This document shows, one piece after another, positions 37,649-45,501 of a DNA stretch of 64,000 nt (positions within the stretch are counted from its first letter, which is position 1; each line of letters begins with the position of its first letter). Where the stretch lies: positions 89,061 through 153,060 of the forward strand of contig NZ_JAPZSC010000020.1 of assembly GCF_027531545.1 (NCBI RefSeq), given 5' to 3'. Below the pieces are notes generated by a model, which saw nothing but the letters and a program-made list of their open reading frames with translations, was not told the origin of the DNA and ran no database searches. Origin of the DNA: Silanimonas sp. (lineage in GTDB: Bacteria; Pseudomonadota; Gammaproteobacteria; Xanthomonadales; Xanthomonadaceae). The position numbers and the translations under genes are program-made.

Positions 37649-39058
37649 TCAGATCGCGTAGTACAGCGCGTACTCGAGCGGGTGCGTGGCCGCGCGGAAC
37701 TTGGTCACTTCCTGCATCTTCAGGTCGATGTAGCCGTCGATGAAGTCGTCGGAGAACACGCCACCGGCCTTGAGGAACTCGCGGTCCTTGTCCAGCGCTT
37801 CCAGCGCGATGTCCAGCGAGTGGCAGACCTTCGGGATGTTCTTCTCTTCTTCCGGCGGCAGGTCGTACAGGTCCTTGTCCGAAGCGGCACCCGGATCGAT
37901 CTGGTTCTTGATGCCGTCGAGGCCGGCCATCATCAGCGCGGCGAAGGTGAGGTAGCCGGACTGCATCGGGTCGGGGAAGCGGATCTCGATGCGGCGCGCC
38001 TTCGGGTTCGACACGTACGGGATGCGGCAGCTGGCCGAGCGGTTGCGGGCCGAGTAGGCCAGCATCACCGGGGCTTCGAAGCCCGGCACCAGGCGCTTGT
38101 AGCTGTTGGTGGTCGAGTTGGTGAAAGCGTTGATGGCCTTGGCGTGCTTGAAGATGCCGCCGATGTACCACAGCGCGATCTGCGAGAGGCCGCCGTAGCC
38201 GTCGCCCGAGAAAAGGTTGTTGCCGCCCTTCGACAGCGACTGGTGCACGTGCATGCCCGAGCCGTTGTCGCCGACGATCGGCTTCGGCATGAAGGTGGCG
38301 GTCTTGCCATTGCGATGCGCGACGTTCTTGACGATGTACTTCATCGTCGTCAGCTCGTCGGCCTTCTTCACCAGCGAGTTGAACTTGACGCCGATCTCGC
38401 ACTGGCCAGCGTTCGCCACCTCGTGGTGGTGCACTTCGACTTCCTGGCCGACGGCGGCGAGCACCTTGCACATCTCGGCGCGCAGGTCATGCAGCGAGTC
38501 GGTCGGCGGCACCGGGAAGTAGCCCCCCTTCACGGTCGGGCGGTAGCCGTGGTTGTTGCCGTCCTGCTTCTGGTTGGTCGCCCAGGCGGCCTCGTCCGAG
38601 AAGATCTCGTAGCCGACCTTGCCCATGTCGTTGCTGAAGCGGACGCCGTCGAAGATGAAGAACTCGGGCTCCGGGCCGAAGAAGGCCTGGTCGGCGATGC
38701 CGCTCGACTTCAGGAAGGCCTCGGCGCGCTTGGCGACGCCGCGCGGGCAGCGCGAGTAGCCCTGCATCGTCGACGGGTCGAGCACGTCGCAGAGCAGGAC
38801 GATGGTCGGGTCGGCGAAGAACGGGTCGACGAAAGCCGAGGTGGCATCCGGGAGCAGGATCATGTCGCTCTCGTTGATGCCCTTCCAACCCGAGATCGAG
38901 CTGCCGTCGAACATCTTGCCTTCCTCGAACAGCGCGGCGTCGACGATGTTCACCGGGAAGGTGACGTGGTGCTGGACGCCACGCATGTCGACGAAACGCA
39001 GGTCGACGAATTCAATCGCGTGGTCCTTGATCAGCTTCTGGACGTTCTCGAGGCTCAT
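37649..39058 (-). CDS. glnA: glutamine synthetase, type I
   Basis: This 469-residue enzyme makes glutamine from glutamate, ammonia and ATP. It has the N-terminal latch ([19 protein letters not shown]), metal and glutamate sites ([49 protein letters not shown]) and a C-terminal adenylylation block ([11 protein letters not shown], Tyr398). The Tyr suggests covalent control by GlnE as in enteric enzymes. GGAGCGG at good spacing fixes ATG 39058. Transcription should start from the sigma-54 promoter at 39093-39108 and end at the hairpin at 37571-37588. Confidence 0.97.
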   Translation of the reverse strand: MSLENVQKLIKDHAIEFVDLRFVDMRGVQHHVTFPVNIVDAALFEEGKMFDGSSISGWKGINESDMILLPDATSAFVDPFFADPTIVLLCDVLDPSTMQGYSRCPRGVAKRAEAFLKSSGIADQAFFGPEPEFFIFDGVRFSNDMGKVGYEIFSDEAAWATNQKQDGNNHGYRPTVKGGYFPVPPTDSLHDLRAEMCKVLAAVGQEVEVHHHEVANAGQCEIGVKFNSLVKKADELTTMKYIVKNVAHRNGKTATFMPKPIVGDNGSGMHVHQSLSKGGNNLFSGDGYGGLSQIALWYIGGIFKHAKAINAFTNSTTNSYKRLVPGFEAPVMLAYSARNRSASCRIPYVSNPKARRIEIRFPDPMQSGYLTFAALMMAGLDGIKNQIDPGAASDKDLYDLPPEEEKNIPKVCHSLDIALEALDKDREFLKAGGVFSDDFIDGYIDLKMQEVTKFRAATHPLEYALYYAI

Positions 39059-39092
39059 GGCCGCTCCGATGGGTGGTGGATGCCCCATGGAT

Positions 39093-39108
39093 AGCAAGGC
39101 CCATGCCA
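39093..39108 (-). promoter_or_regulatory. sigma-54 promoter of glnA
   Basis: Read on the minus strand the sequence is TGGCATGGGCCTTGCT, an excellent match to the -24/-12 consensus TGGCACG-N4-TTGCW with the exact spacing. It lies 34 bp before the ATG of glnA. This implies expression by RpoN with an activator, most probably the NtrC encoded at 28362-29798. Confidence 0.85.
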
Positions 39109-39170
39109 AGGCGCGCGGGCGGCATCATTCCCAAGAAATCAATGACTTGGCAATCGTCTGGAATGGGGCT

Positions 39171-39209
39171 TGCACCAACATGGACGATCTAATGCACCAC
39201 TAGAGGCTT
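39171..39209 (-). promoter_or_regulatory. two NtrC-like half-sites upstream of glnA
   Basis: TGCACCAACATGG starts at 39171 and TGCACCACTAGAGG starts at 39193. Each carries a perfect TGCACC half-site of the NtrC consensus (TGCACC-N5-GGTGCA) with a poor second half. They are 22 bp apart, two helical turns, and ~70-110 bp upstream of the sigma-54 promoter, where NtrC enhancers usually sit. Confidence 0.6.
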
Positions 39210-39613
39210 TTTCGTCCGGCGCGCAGGACAGGCAGCAGCCCGAACACGAGCTGCCCGGCGAGGCCGAGCTGCGCCTCGGCCGTGCGATACAGCGCCCAGT
39301 GCGCCGCGAGCTCGCGACCGGCGAGCAGGGACACGCCCGCCTCGGCGGCGAGCAGCAGGAGCAGGGCGACGCTCCCGGCCACCACCGCCGAGCCGCACGA
39401 CAGGGGCCATCGGCGCAGCAGGCGGCCCGCGATGAAGGCGCTGAACCCCAGCATCAGCGGCAGCTCGAGGGCCACGGCGGCGAGCGGCCCTACGGCAGGG
39501 GCCAACCACAGCGTGCGGACCACACCGAGGACGAAGCCCGCGACGAACACCGCGCCGAAGTAGGCGGCGGCGAAACGCAGCGGCGCGGTGGGGGCGGCAG
39601 GCACGGCATCCAT
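39200..39613 (-). CDS. four-helix membrane protein of unknown function
   Basis: This 137-residue protein has four hydrophobic helices: RFAAAYFGAVFVAGFVLGVV, VALELPLMLGFSAFIAG, AVVAGSVALLLLLAAEAG and LGLAGQLVFGLLPVL. A basic RLLRRW lies between helices 2 and 3. ATG 39613 gives a natural N-terminus; the longer upstream frame runs through the uppP start region. I know no family name. It diverges from uppP and its 3' end runs into the glnA regulatory region. Confidence 0.7.
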   Translation of the reverse strand: MDAVPAAPTAPLRFAAAYFGAVFVAGFVLGVVRTLWLAPAVGPLAAVALELPLMLGFSAFIAGRLLRRWPLSCGSAVVAGSVALLLLLAAEAGVSLLAGRELAAHWALYRTAEAQLGLAGQLVFGLLPVLRAGRKSL

Positions 39614-39677
39614 GCCGGCATCGTGCGCGGTCGCCGCGGCTGCGTACACTGCCGCGTCCCCTGCCGCCGCCTCCCGC

Positions 39678-40520
39678 TTGAACGACCTGCTCATCGCCCT
39701 GCTGCTCGGGGTCCTCGAAGGCCTCACCGAGTTCCTGCCGGTGTCGTCCACCGGCCACCTGCTGATCGCGCAGCACTGGCTCGGGCCGGAGTCCGACCTG
39801 TTCAACATCGTGATCCAGAGCGGCGCGATCCTCGCGGTGCTGCTGGTGTTCCGCGCGCGCCTCTGGGCACTGGCCACGGGCTGGCGCGAGCGCGCCGCGC
39901 AGGACTACGTGCTGAAACTGGGCGTGGCCTTCGCCGTGACGGCCGCGGTGGGCCTGCCGGTGCGCAAGCTGGGCTGGGAGCTGCCGGAAACCGTGTGGCC
40001 GGTGGCCATCGCGCTGATCCTCGGCGGCATCGCGATGATCCTGATCGAGCGCGTGGTGGAAGCGCGCGCCGCACGCCGCGCCGTGACGGCGGACGTCAAC
40101 AACAGCGGCTCGCTGGCGTCCTCGCTGCCGGCGGTGAGCTGGAACATCGCGATCTGGGTGGGGCTGGCGCAGGTGCTGGCCGGCGTCTTCCCGGGCACCT
40201 CGCGCTCGGCGGCGGCCATCTTCGCGGCGATGCTCGCCGGCCTGGCCTCACGCCCGGCAGCCGCGGAGTTCGCCTTCCTGCTCGGCATCCCGACGATGTT
40301 CGCGGCCAGCGCCTACGCGCTGCTGGAATACGCGCGCAACCCGGCCGCCCCGCGCGAGGACTGGGCGGCTCTGGCGGTGGCCTTCACGGCGGCGGCGCTC
40401 ACCGGTTTCGTCGTGGTGCGCTGGCTGTTGGCCTACGTGAAGTCGCGGCGCTTCACCGTCTTCGCGGTGTACCGCATCGTGCTCGGCCTGGGCCTGCTGC
40501 TGTTCCTTCCCGGGCAGTAA
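39678..40520 (+). CDS. uppP: undecaprenyl-diphosphatase
   Basis: This 280-residue multi-helix membrane enzyme recycles undecaprenyl diphosphate to the monophosphate carrier for peptidoglycan and other envelope polymers. The family motifs EGLTEFLPVSSTGHLLI near the N-terminus and LAGVFPGTSRSAA in the second half are both present. A TTG at 39678 gives the usual short N-terminus (LNDLLIALLLG); starts further upstream would add an Ala-rich tail. The gene ends 37 bp before the convergent sulfotransferase gene. Confidence 0.9.
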   Translation: MNDLLIALLLGVLEGLTEFLPVSSTGHLLIAQHWLGPESDLFNIVIQSGAILAVLLVFRARLWALATGWRERAAQDYVLKLGVAFAVTAAVGLPVRKLGWELPETVWPVAIALILGGIAMILIERVVEARAARRAVTADVNNSGSLASSLPAVSWNIAIWVGLAQVLAGVFPGTSRSAAAIFAAMLAGLASRPAAAEFAFLLGIPTMFAASAYALLEYARNPAAPREDWAALAVAFTAAALTGFVVVRWLLAYVKSRRFTVFAVYRIVLGLGLLLFLPGQ

Positions 40521-40526
40521 GACGGC

Positions 40527-40545
40527 GCGGCGCGCGAGGCGCCGC
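40527..40545. terminator. GC-rich hairpin between convergent genes
   Basis: GCGGCGC, loop GCGAG, GCGCCGC lies 7-25 bp after the uppP stop and before the end of the convergent gene at 40558. There is no T-tract. It is a probable shared 3' stem-loop. Confidence 0.5.
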
Positions 40546-40557
40546 ACCCGCCGGGCT

Positions 40558-42507
40558 TCACTCGGCCGGGTAGCCGAGGCGCACCGCGATCTCGGTGAAC
40601 GGCGCGAACAAGCCCTGCAGGGGCTCGGCGTAGTTCCGCCAGGTGCCGGCAGGGAAGTCATTCGGCAAGCCGCTCGGGCCACGGCCGAGCAGGAGGGCAG
40701 GCGTCGGGTCCGGGGCCGTGGGCAGGTCGAAGATCGCCTGCAGGCGCGCGCTGAAGGCCGCAGGGTCGCTGTCGAGCAGGTCGGCGTCGATGCGCTCGAC
40801 ACGGACCCGCGGGTCGGCTTCGGCCGCCACGAGGTGCTCGAGCGTGCGATGCAGCCATGCCGCCACCACGTCCGGGGCCGGGAAGCCCAGCCCAAGCGAA
40901 CTCCCCCACGCCAACCAGTTCAACAGCAGGTCGCGTGGGTCGCGAAGCACGACCACCAGCGTCGTGCCATGGAGCATGGCCTGCGTCCAACCGTCCCAGA
41001 AGGGCAACGCATCCACGACCTCAGCCGGCACGAGACCCGCACCCTCAAGGGCCGAACGCCAGCGCAGGGCCGTGCCCCCGCGATCATCGGCCGGACCGGC
41101 GCGGAACAGATTGAAGCCGTCATCGCGGCGCGGCGCATGCCAGCGATCAAGCAGCAATCGCCCGCCGAGGGCCGGCATCAGCGCCGCCTGCACGCGCTCG
41201 ATGCGACTGCCCGGAAGACCCCACAACAGCCGACCCTCGCCACCGTCCGCCGCGGGGCGCGCCGACTCGGCAGGCTCCGGATTCGGAAGCGGCAGGCCAA
41301 AGGCCGGCCCGTCGGTCCACATTCGCCGCCAGGCCAGCAGGGCTTCGCGATGGCGGCCAGCGCGATGGCAGGCCTGGCCGAGCCAGCCCTGCAGCGCGCG
41401 GGCCTGTTCGGGCATCGATGCCGCGGCGATGAGGCCTTGCACTCGAGCCACGGCCGCCTCGGGCGGCAGTGAGAGGGCTTGGCGCGCGAGCAGCAACCGC
41501 GCCTCCGTGAGAAGGGGCTCCAGGGCGATACCGCGCTCGGCGTGGTCGATCGCCTCGGCGACGCGCCCCTCCTGTTCCGCGAGGAGCGCGGCGACTTCCT
41601 CGGCTTCGCCACTGTCCGGCGCCGCGGCGTGCCAACGCCGGACCATCGCAGCCACGTCGCCGGCCTCCACCAGGCCGAGCAGCAGACGCCATGGCAAGGA
41701 CCACGCCGGATCGGTCGCCACGCGCGCCTCGAGGTCGGCCACCACGGCCTGGGTGCCACCCAGCCGGCCACGGAGGCGGATGGCGAGTTCGAGCGCCTCG
41801 GCGTGTCGCGGCGCGTTGGCCAGCAGGCCGTCGAGCTCGGCCACGGAATCGTCCAGGCGGCCGAGCAGCGCCAGCAGTCGCGCATGGTGCCAGTGCGCCA
41901 GCAACGACTCCGGCTGCACGGCGCGCCAGGACAGCGCCTCCGCGAACGAAAGGTCGAGGTGGCCCTGGGCGTCGAAGGCCGCGATGAGGGCAGCGCGGAG
42001 GGCCGGAGAGGCGGGGCTCAGGTCGATGGCCCGGCGCAGCGCCTCGGCGGCAAAGGCGTAATGACGACGCTCGAGCAGGCCCAGACCGAGTGCCGCAAGC
42101 ACCATCGGATCGGACTGGGTGCGCTTGGCCGCCGCGTGCAGCAGCGCCAGCGAGCGATCGGCTTCGCCGTCGCTGCCCGCCATCCAGGCATCGAGCACCA
42201 ACGCGCGCGGATGCTGGGCATCGACACGCTTGGCGTAGGCGAGGTGCTTCTCGGCGTCCTTGCGGTCACCGCGCGCCCAGGCCATGTGGGCCAGCGCGAG
42301 ATAGGCGTCGATCTGGTTGGGGTCATGGGCCAGCGCGGCCTGGAAGCCCGCCTCGGCCTTCGCCGTATCGCGCACCTGCAGGTCGACAAAGGCGCGCAGG
42401 GTGAGCAGGTCGGACCGGTCAGGGGTGGCGACGAGTGCTCGGTCCAAGGCCGCGGCGGCGGAGGACAGGTCACCGGCGCGCAGCGCGGTCAGGGCATCTT
42501 GCAGCAT
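40558..42507 (-). CDS. TPR-repeat protein with C-terminal sulfotransferase-like domain
   Basis: This 649-residue cytoplasmic protein has two parts. Residues ~1-370 hold at least eight TPR-like helix pairs (for example AEAGFQAALAHDPNQIDAYL and DAEKHLAYAKRVDAQHPRAL). The last ~220 residues look like a sulfotransferase: LVVVLRDPRDLLLNWLAWG corresponds to the 3'-phosphate-binding RDPR-x(n)-S region, and the end has WRNYAEPLQGLF. The usual N-terminal PAPS P-loop is replaced by WGLPGSRIERVQAAL, so activity is uncertain. The acceptor may be a protein or glycan. Confidence 0.75.
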   Translation of the reverse strand: MLQDALTALRAGDLSSAAAALDRALVATPDRSDLLTLRAFVDLQVRDTAKAEAGFQAALAHDPNQIDAYLALAHMAWARGDRKDAEKHLAYAKRVDAQHPRALVLDAWMAGSDGEADRSLALLHAAAKRTQSDPMVLAALGLGLLERRHYAFAAEALRRAIDLSPASPALRAALIAAFDAQGHLDLSFAEALSWRAVQPESLLAHWHHARLLALLGRLDDSVAELDGLLANAPRHAEALELAIRLRGRLGGTQAVVADLEARVATDPAWSLPWRLLLGLVEAGDVAAMVRRWHAAAPDSGEAEEVAALLAEQEGRVAEAIDHAERGIALEPLLTEARLLLARQALSLPPEAAVARVQGLIAAASMPEQARALQGWLGQACHRAGRHREALLAWRRMWTDGPAFGLPLPNPEPAESARPAADGGEGRLLWGLPGSRIERVQAALMPALGGRLLLDRWHAPRRDDGFNLFRAGPADDRGGTALRWRSALEGAGLVPAEVVDALPFWDGWTQAMLHGTTLVVVLRDPRDLLLNWLAWGSSLGLGFPAPDVVAAWLHRTLEHLVAAEADPRVRVERIDADLLDSDPAAFSARLQAIFDLPTAPDPTPALLLGRGPSGLPNDFPAGTWRNYAEPLQGLFAPFTEIAVRLGYPAE

Positions 42508-42546
42508 GGGATTCCTCGGAAAGGGCGGCCGGCGTCACGCCCGCGA

Positions 42547-43572
42547 TCAGTGGCCGGCGAGTGTACCGGCTCCGGCCGGGGCCGCCGAACCTAGGGCCGC
42601 GCGGAACCGACTGCGGATCCAGCGCTCCGCGAAGCCTTCCAGCCGGGCGTTGAGGATGAAGCCGCAATGCCCGCCGTGCTCGGCGATTTCAAGCTTCGCG
42701 GTCGAGGGCAGGCGCAGGTCATGGAAGTCCGCCACCGGGATCACCGGGTCGTCGGCCGCCGTCAGGATCGAGGCCGGCACCTGCAAACCGGCCAGCCGGT
42801 CGCCGGCGATGGCGTAGCCGTCGAGGTAGGCCTCGAGGGTGGGAAACTCGGTGTACTGCTCGACGAGGAAACGCGTGAGCCCGCGCATGTCGCGGTCGAG
42901 GTCCGCCGTCACGAAGCGGTGGCGGTCCGGGAAGTGCCGGCGCTTGGCTTCAAGCGAGCGCCGCCACTTCATCATGAAGTACCAGTGGTAGAGGGGGAAG
43001 CCGGTCTCCAGCGCGCGCAGGCCGGATTCGCCGTGCACCACCGGGCACACGGCCACCGCGTGGGCGAGCTGCAGGCCGGCCGCCGGCGCGGCGCAGGCCA
43101 CCCGCAGCGCGAAATTGCCGCCCAGCGAGAACCCCGCCACGAACCAGGGCAGCGCCGGAAGCCGCGCCTGCGCGGACTTCGCCGCCTGCACGACCTCGTC
43201 GAGCCGGCAGGAGTGGAAGGGCTCCGGATTGAGGTGATGCGTTTCGCCGTGATCGCGGAAGTTGAGCTGCACCACGTCGATGCCGGCCTTGAGCAGGGCA
43301 TTGGCGGTGTGTCGCACGTAGCTGGACCGGTGGCTGCCTTCCCAGCCGTGCAGCAGCAGGGCGACGCCCCGCGGCGGGCGCGCCGGCAGGGTCAGGTGGA
43401 AGGCCTGCAGGGTCGCGTCGCCGGCCGGCAGCAGCCATTCCTCGATGCGCGGCGCCAGCGCGCGCAGCAGGCGTTCGCCGGCAAGGCGACGCGGCGGCGC
43501 GGCGGAAAGCAGCGACTGCACGTGGCCGTTACGCAGCCAGACGGGGGGGCGGTAATCGGAAGCGGTCAGCAC
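42547..43572 (-). CDS. yheT: YheT-family alpha/beta hydrolase
   Basis: This 341-residue enzyme carries the YheT/ABHD1-like start YRPPVWLRNGHVQSLL and RGVALLLHGWEGSHRSSYVR (oxyanion loop). The nucleophile elbow is AGFSLGGNFALR, and the acid/histidine residues are in AADDPVIP and EHGGHCGFI. These proteins are esterases or lipases of unknown natural substrate. The gene lies upstream of the TPR-sulfotransferase gene on the same strand, 39 bp apart, and 57 bp downstream of plsC. Confidence 0.86.
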   Translation of the reverse strand: MLTASDYRPPVWLRNGHVQSLLSAAPPRRLAGERLLRALAPRIEEWLLPAGDATLQAFHLTLPARPPRGVALLLHGWEGSHRSSYVRHTANALLKAGIDVVQLNFRDHGETHHLNPEPFHSCRLDEVVQAAKSAQARLPALPWFVAGFSLGGNFALRVACAAPAAGLQLAHAVAVCPVVHGESGLRALETGFPLYHWYFMMKWRRSLEAKRRHFPDRHRFVTADLDRDMRGLTRFLVEQYTEFPTLEAYLDGYAIAGDRLAGLQVPASILTAADDPVIPVADFHDLRLPSTAKLEIAEHGGHCGFILNARLEGFAERWIRSRFRAALGSAAPAGAGTLAGH

Positions 43573-43629
43573 GGGGTGGCGACGGTGGGGCGTCGCGGAA
43601 GCCTAATGCAGTGCGACCTTGGCCGCGCT

Positions 43630-44382
43630 CTAACGCGCCAAAGCCGCGGCGATGCGCTCGCGGCAGGCGTCGGCCATGCGCCGGCGGCCGTCTTCGCTCG
43701 GCGACACCGGCTCGAGGAAATGCACCTCGGCCACCCGCGAGGGCTCGCCGAGCAGGCGCACGAAGTTGCCCATGAAGGTCTCGTTCGGGGCAAAGGCGAC
43801 GATGGTCTGGGCGTCGCCACCGGCGCCATAGCGCAGGGCCACGGGCTGGGCCGGCACGTTGGCCAGCACGGCGGGCTGGAAGATGCGGGCGTGGAAGACG
43901 CCGAGGCCTTCGCCCGACGTGGTCCGCCCTTCGGGAAACACCGCCACCGGGCGGCCCTCCTCCAGGCGCAGCACCATCTGGTGCATCACGCCGTGCAGCG
44001 AATCCTGGCTGCCGCGATGGTGGTAGATCGTGCCGCCGAGGCTGGCCAGCCAACCGACCAGCGGCCACTTCTCGACCTCGGCCTTGGAGACGAAGCCGGC
44101 CCAGAGCTGGCTGTGGAACAGCTCGATGTCGATCCAGCTCACGTGGTTGGCCACGAACAGCACGGCGCCCGGCAGCGGCGTGCCGAAGCGCTTCACCGTG
44201 AAGCCGAACACCCGCATCAGGCCCGCCGACCAGCGGCGGATCATCCGCCCGTGCAGGCACTCGCCGTTCCAGGCCCAGCGGCGGCTGCCCGGGAAGACCA
44301 GCACGGCCACCAACAGGGGCAGGAACACGCCGAGGTGCACCGCGAGGAACGGCAGGCGCCACAGGGTGCGGAGGGCGCGCAT
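43630..44382 (-). CDS. plsC: 1-acyl-sn-glycerol-3-phosphate acyltransferase
   Basis: This 250-residue membrane-associated acyltransferase has an N-terminal hydrophobic helix (FLAVHLGVFLPLLVAVLVF), the catalytic NHVSWIDIE (N-H-x4-D) motif and the PEGRTTSGEGLG substrate-phosphate block. It adds the second acyl chain to lysophosphatidic acid during phospholipid synthesis. It lies 3 bp after the thioesterase gene, which suggests joint transcription of lipid-related genes. A lysophospholipid acyltransferase with another acceptor is possible. Confidence 0.88.
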   Translation of the reverse strand: MRALRTLWRLPFLAVHLGVFLPLLVAVLVFPGSRRWAWNGECLHGRMIRRWSAGLMRVFGFTVKRFGTPLPGAVLFVANHVSWIDIELFHSQLWAGFVSKAEVEKWPLVGWLASLGGTIYHHRGSQDSLHGVMHQMVLRLEEGRPVAVFPEGRTTSGEGLGVFHARIFQPAVLANVPAQPVALRYGAGGDAQTIVAFAPNETFMGNFVRLLGEPSRVAEVHFLEPVSPSEDGRRRMADACRERIAAALAR

Positions 44383-44385
44383 CGC

Positions 44386-44829
44386 TCAGGCCTTGCGAAC
44401 GGCGAGGGTCAGGCGGCTGGCGCAGACGAGCCGGCCCTGCTCGTCCTCGATGCGGATGTCCCAGACCTGCGTGCTGCGGCCCACGTGCAGCGGGCGGGCG
44501 GTGCCCACGACCCAGCCTTCCGTCATCGCCCGCACGTGGTTGCAGTTGAGTTCCAGGCCCACCGCCTGGCCGGCGCCCTCCTCCATGCAGAGGTTGGCGG
44601 CGATGCTGGCGAGGGTCTCGGCCAGCAGGGCCGAACTGCCGCCGTGCAACAGGCCGTAGGGCTGCTTGGTGCGAGCGTCGACGGGCATCCGGCCGCGCAG
44701 GAAGTCGGGGCCAAGCTCCGTGAGTTCGATGCCGAGATGGCCGACCGCGCAGCCCTCACGCTGCGCGTTCAGCACGTCGATCGGCGGGCGGCGCCGGAAG
44801 GGGCCGCCCGATGACGCCTGCACCGCCAA
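44386..44829 (-). CDS. PaaI-type hotdog-fold thioesterase
   Basis: This ~147-residue protein has the hotdog-fold signature LLHGGSSALLAETLASIAA with the catalytic Glu (the His-Gly-Gly loop precedes it) and LNCNHVRAMTEGWVVGTARP. Relatives hydrolyse aryl- or acyl-CoA thioesters, including the menaquinone/DHNA-CoA type. The start is uncertain: TTG 44829 or GTG 44823, neither with a strong ribosome site. It is followed at 3 bp by plsC and preceded at 4 bp by the YkvA-like gene. Confidence 0.82.
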   Translation of the reverse strand: MAVQASSGGPFRRRPPIDVLNAQREGCAVGHLGIELTELGPDFLRGRMPVDARTKQPYGLLHGGSSALLAETLASIAANLCMEEGAGQAVGLELNCNHVRAMTEGWVVGTARPLHVGRSTQVWDIRIEDEQGRLVCASRLTLAVRKA

Positions 44830-44833
44830 GGGG

Positions 44834-45442
44834 TCAGCGCACGTAGGTGCTGGGGCGCCAGACGTTCTTCAGGTAGCTGCGACGACCGTAGCCCGAGCTG
44901 CTGCCGTAGCCCTGGCCTTCCTCGCGCTCGCGGCGGCGGTGCATGCGGTTCTGCAGCTCCTCGCGGCGGCCTTCCAGCCAGTCAGCGCGGCCGACGGTGG
45001 CCGGCTGCACGCCGCGGCGCTCGGCCTCGCCCTGGCGGTATTCGCAGAAATCGTCGTAGGCCTCGAACTCGTGGCCGAGCTCGCGGACGCACAGCTCGAT
45101 GGCGATGGCGTCATCGAGGAAGCCCAGCACCGGCACGTGGTCCGGGATGATGTCCTTTGGGTCGGCGAAGTAGGCCAGCGCACCGATGACGCGCTTGGCG
45201 TCCGATTCCGGAAGCGCCCAGCCCTCGTCCTTGACCATCGCCACGAGGGTGTCGAGCTGGTCGAGGCGGTCGGCGATGAAGTCGGGCAGCTGGCTGGCCT
45301 GGGCAGTCGCGAGCAGGCCGGTGGCGGCAGCCATCACGTCGGCAGCCGACTTGTGTTCGGCGGCGACGCGCGCGGCCTCGATGGCCTTGGTGAAGTGCTC
45401 GAGGTCGCGGTCGGAGAGTTGGATCGTCAGGGTCAGGGACAT
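44834..45442 (-). CDS. YkvA/DUF1232-family protein
   Basis: This 202-residue protein contains the DUF1232 core ALAYFADPKDIIPDHVPVLG followed by FLDDAIAIEL, a conserved segment of unknown function usually seen in small membrane-associated proteins. N- and C-terminal extensions are mostly helical and charged. The end is Arg/Gly/Tyr-rich (GQGYGSSSGYGRRSYLK), unlike short YkvA proteins. No clear signal peptide is present. It is the first gene of a likely run with the thioesterase and plsC. Confidence 0.8.
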   Translation of the reverse strand: MSLTLTIQLSDRDLEHFTKAIEAARVAAEHKSAADVMAAATGLLATAQASQLPDFIADRLDQLDTLVAMVKDEGWALPESDAKRVIGALAYFADPKDIIPDHVPVLGFLDDAIAIELCVRELGHEFEAYDDFCEYRQGEAERRGVQPATVGRADWLEGRREELQNRMHRRREREEGQGYGSSSGYGRRSYLKNVWRPSTYVR

Positions 45443-45501
45443 GGCTGGCGCTGGGTGTGAGGGATCGCCGGGAGCCTAGGCGGGGGGCGTGGCGGCGTCA
45501 A

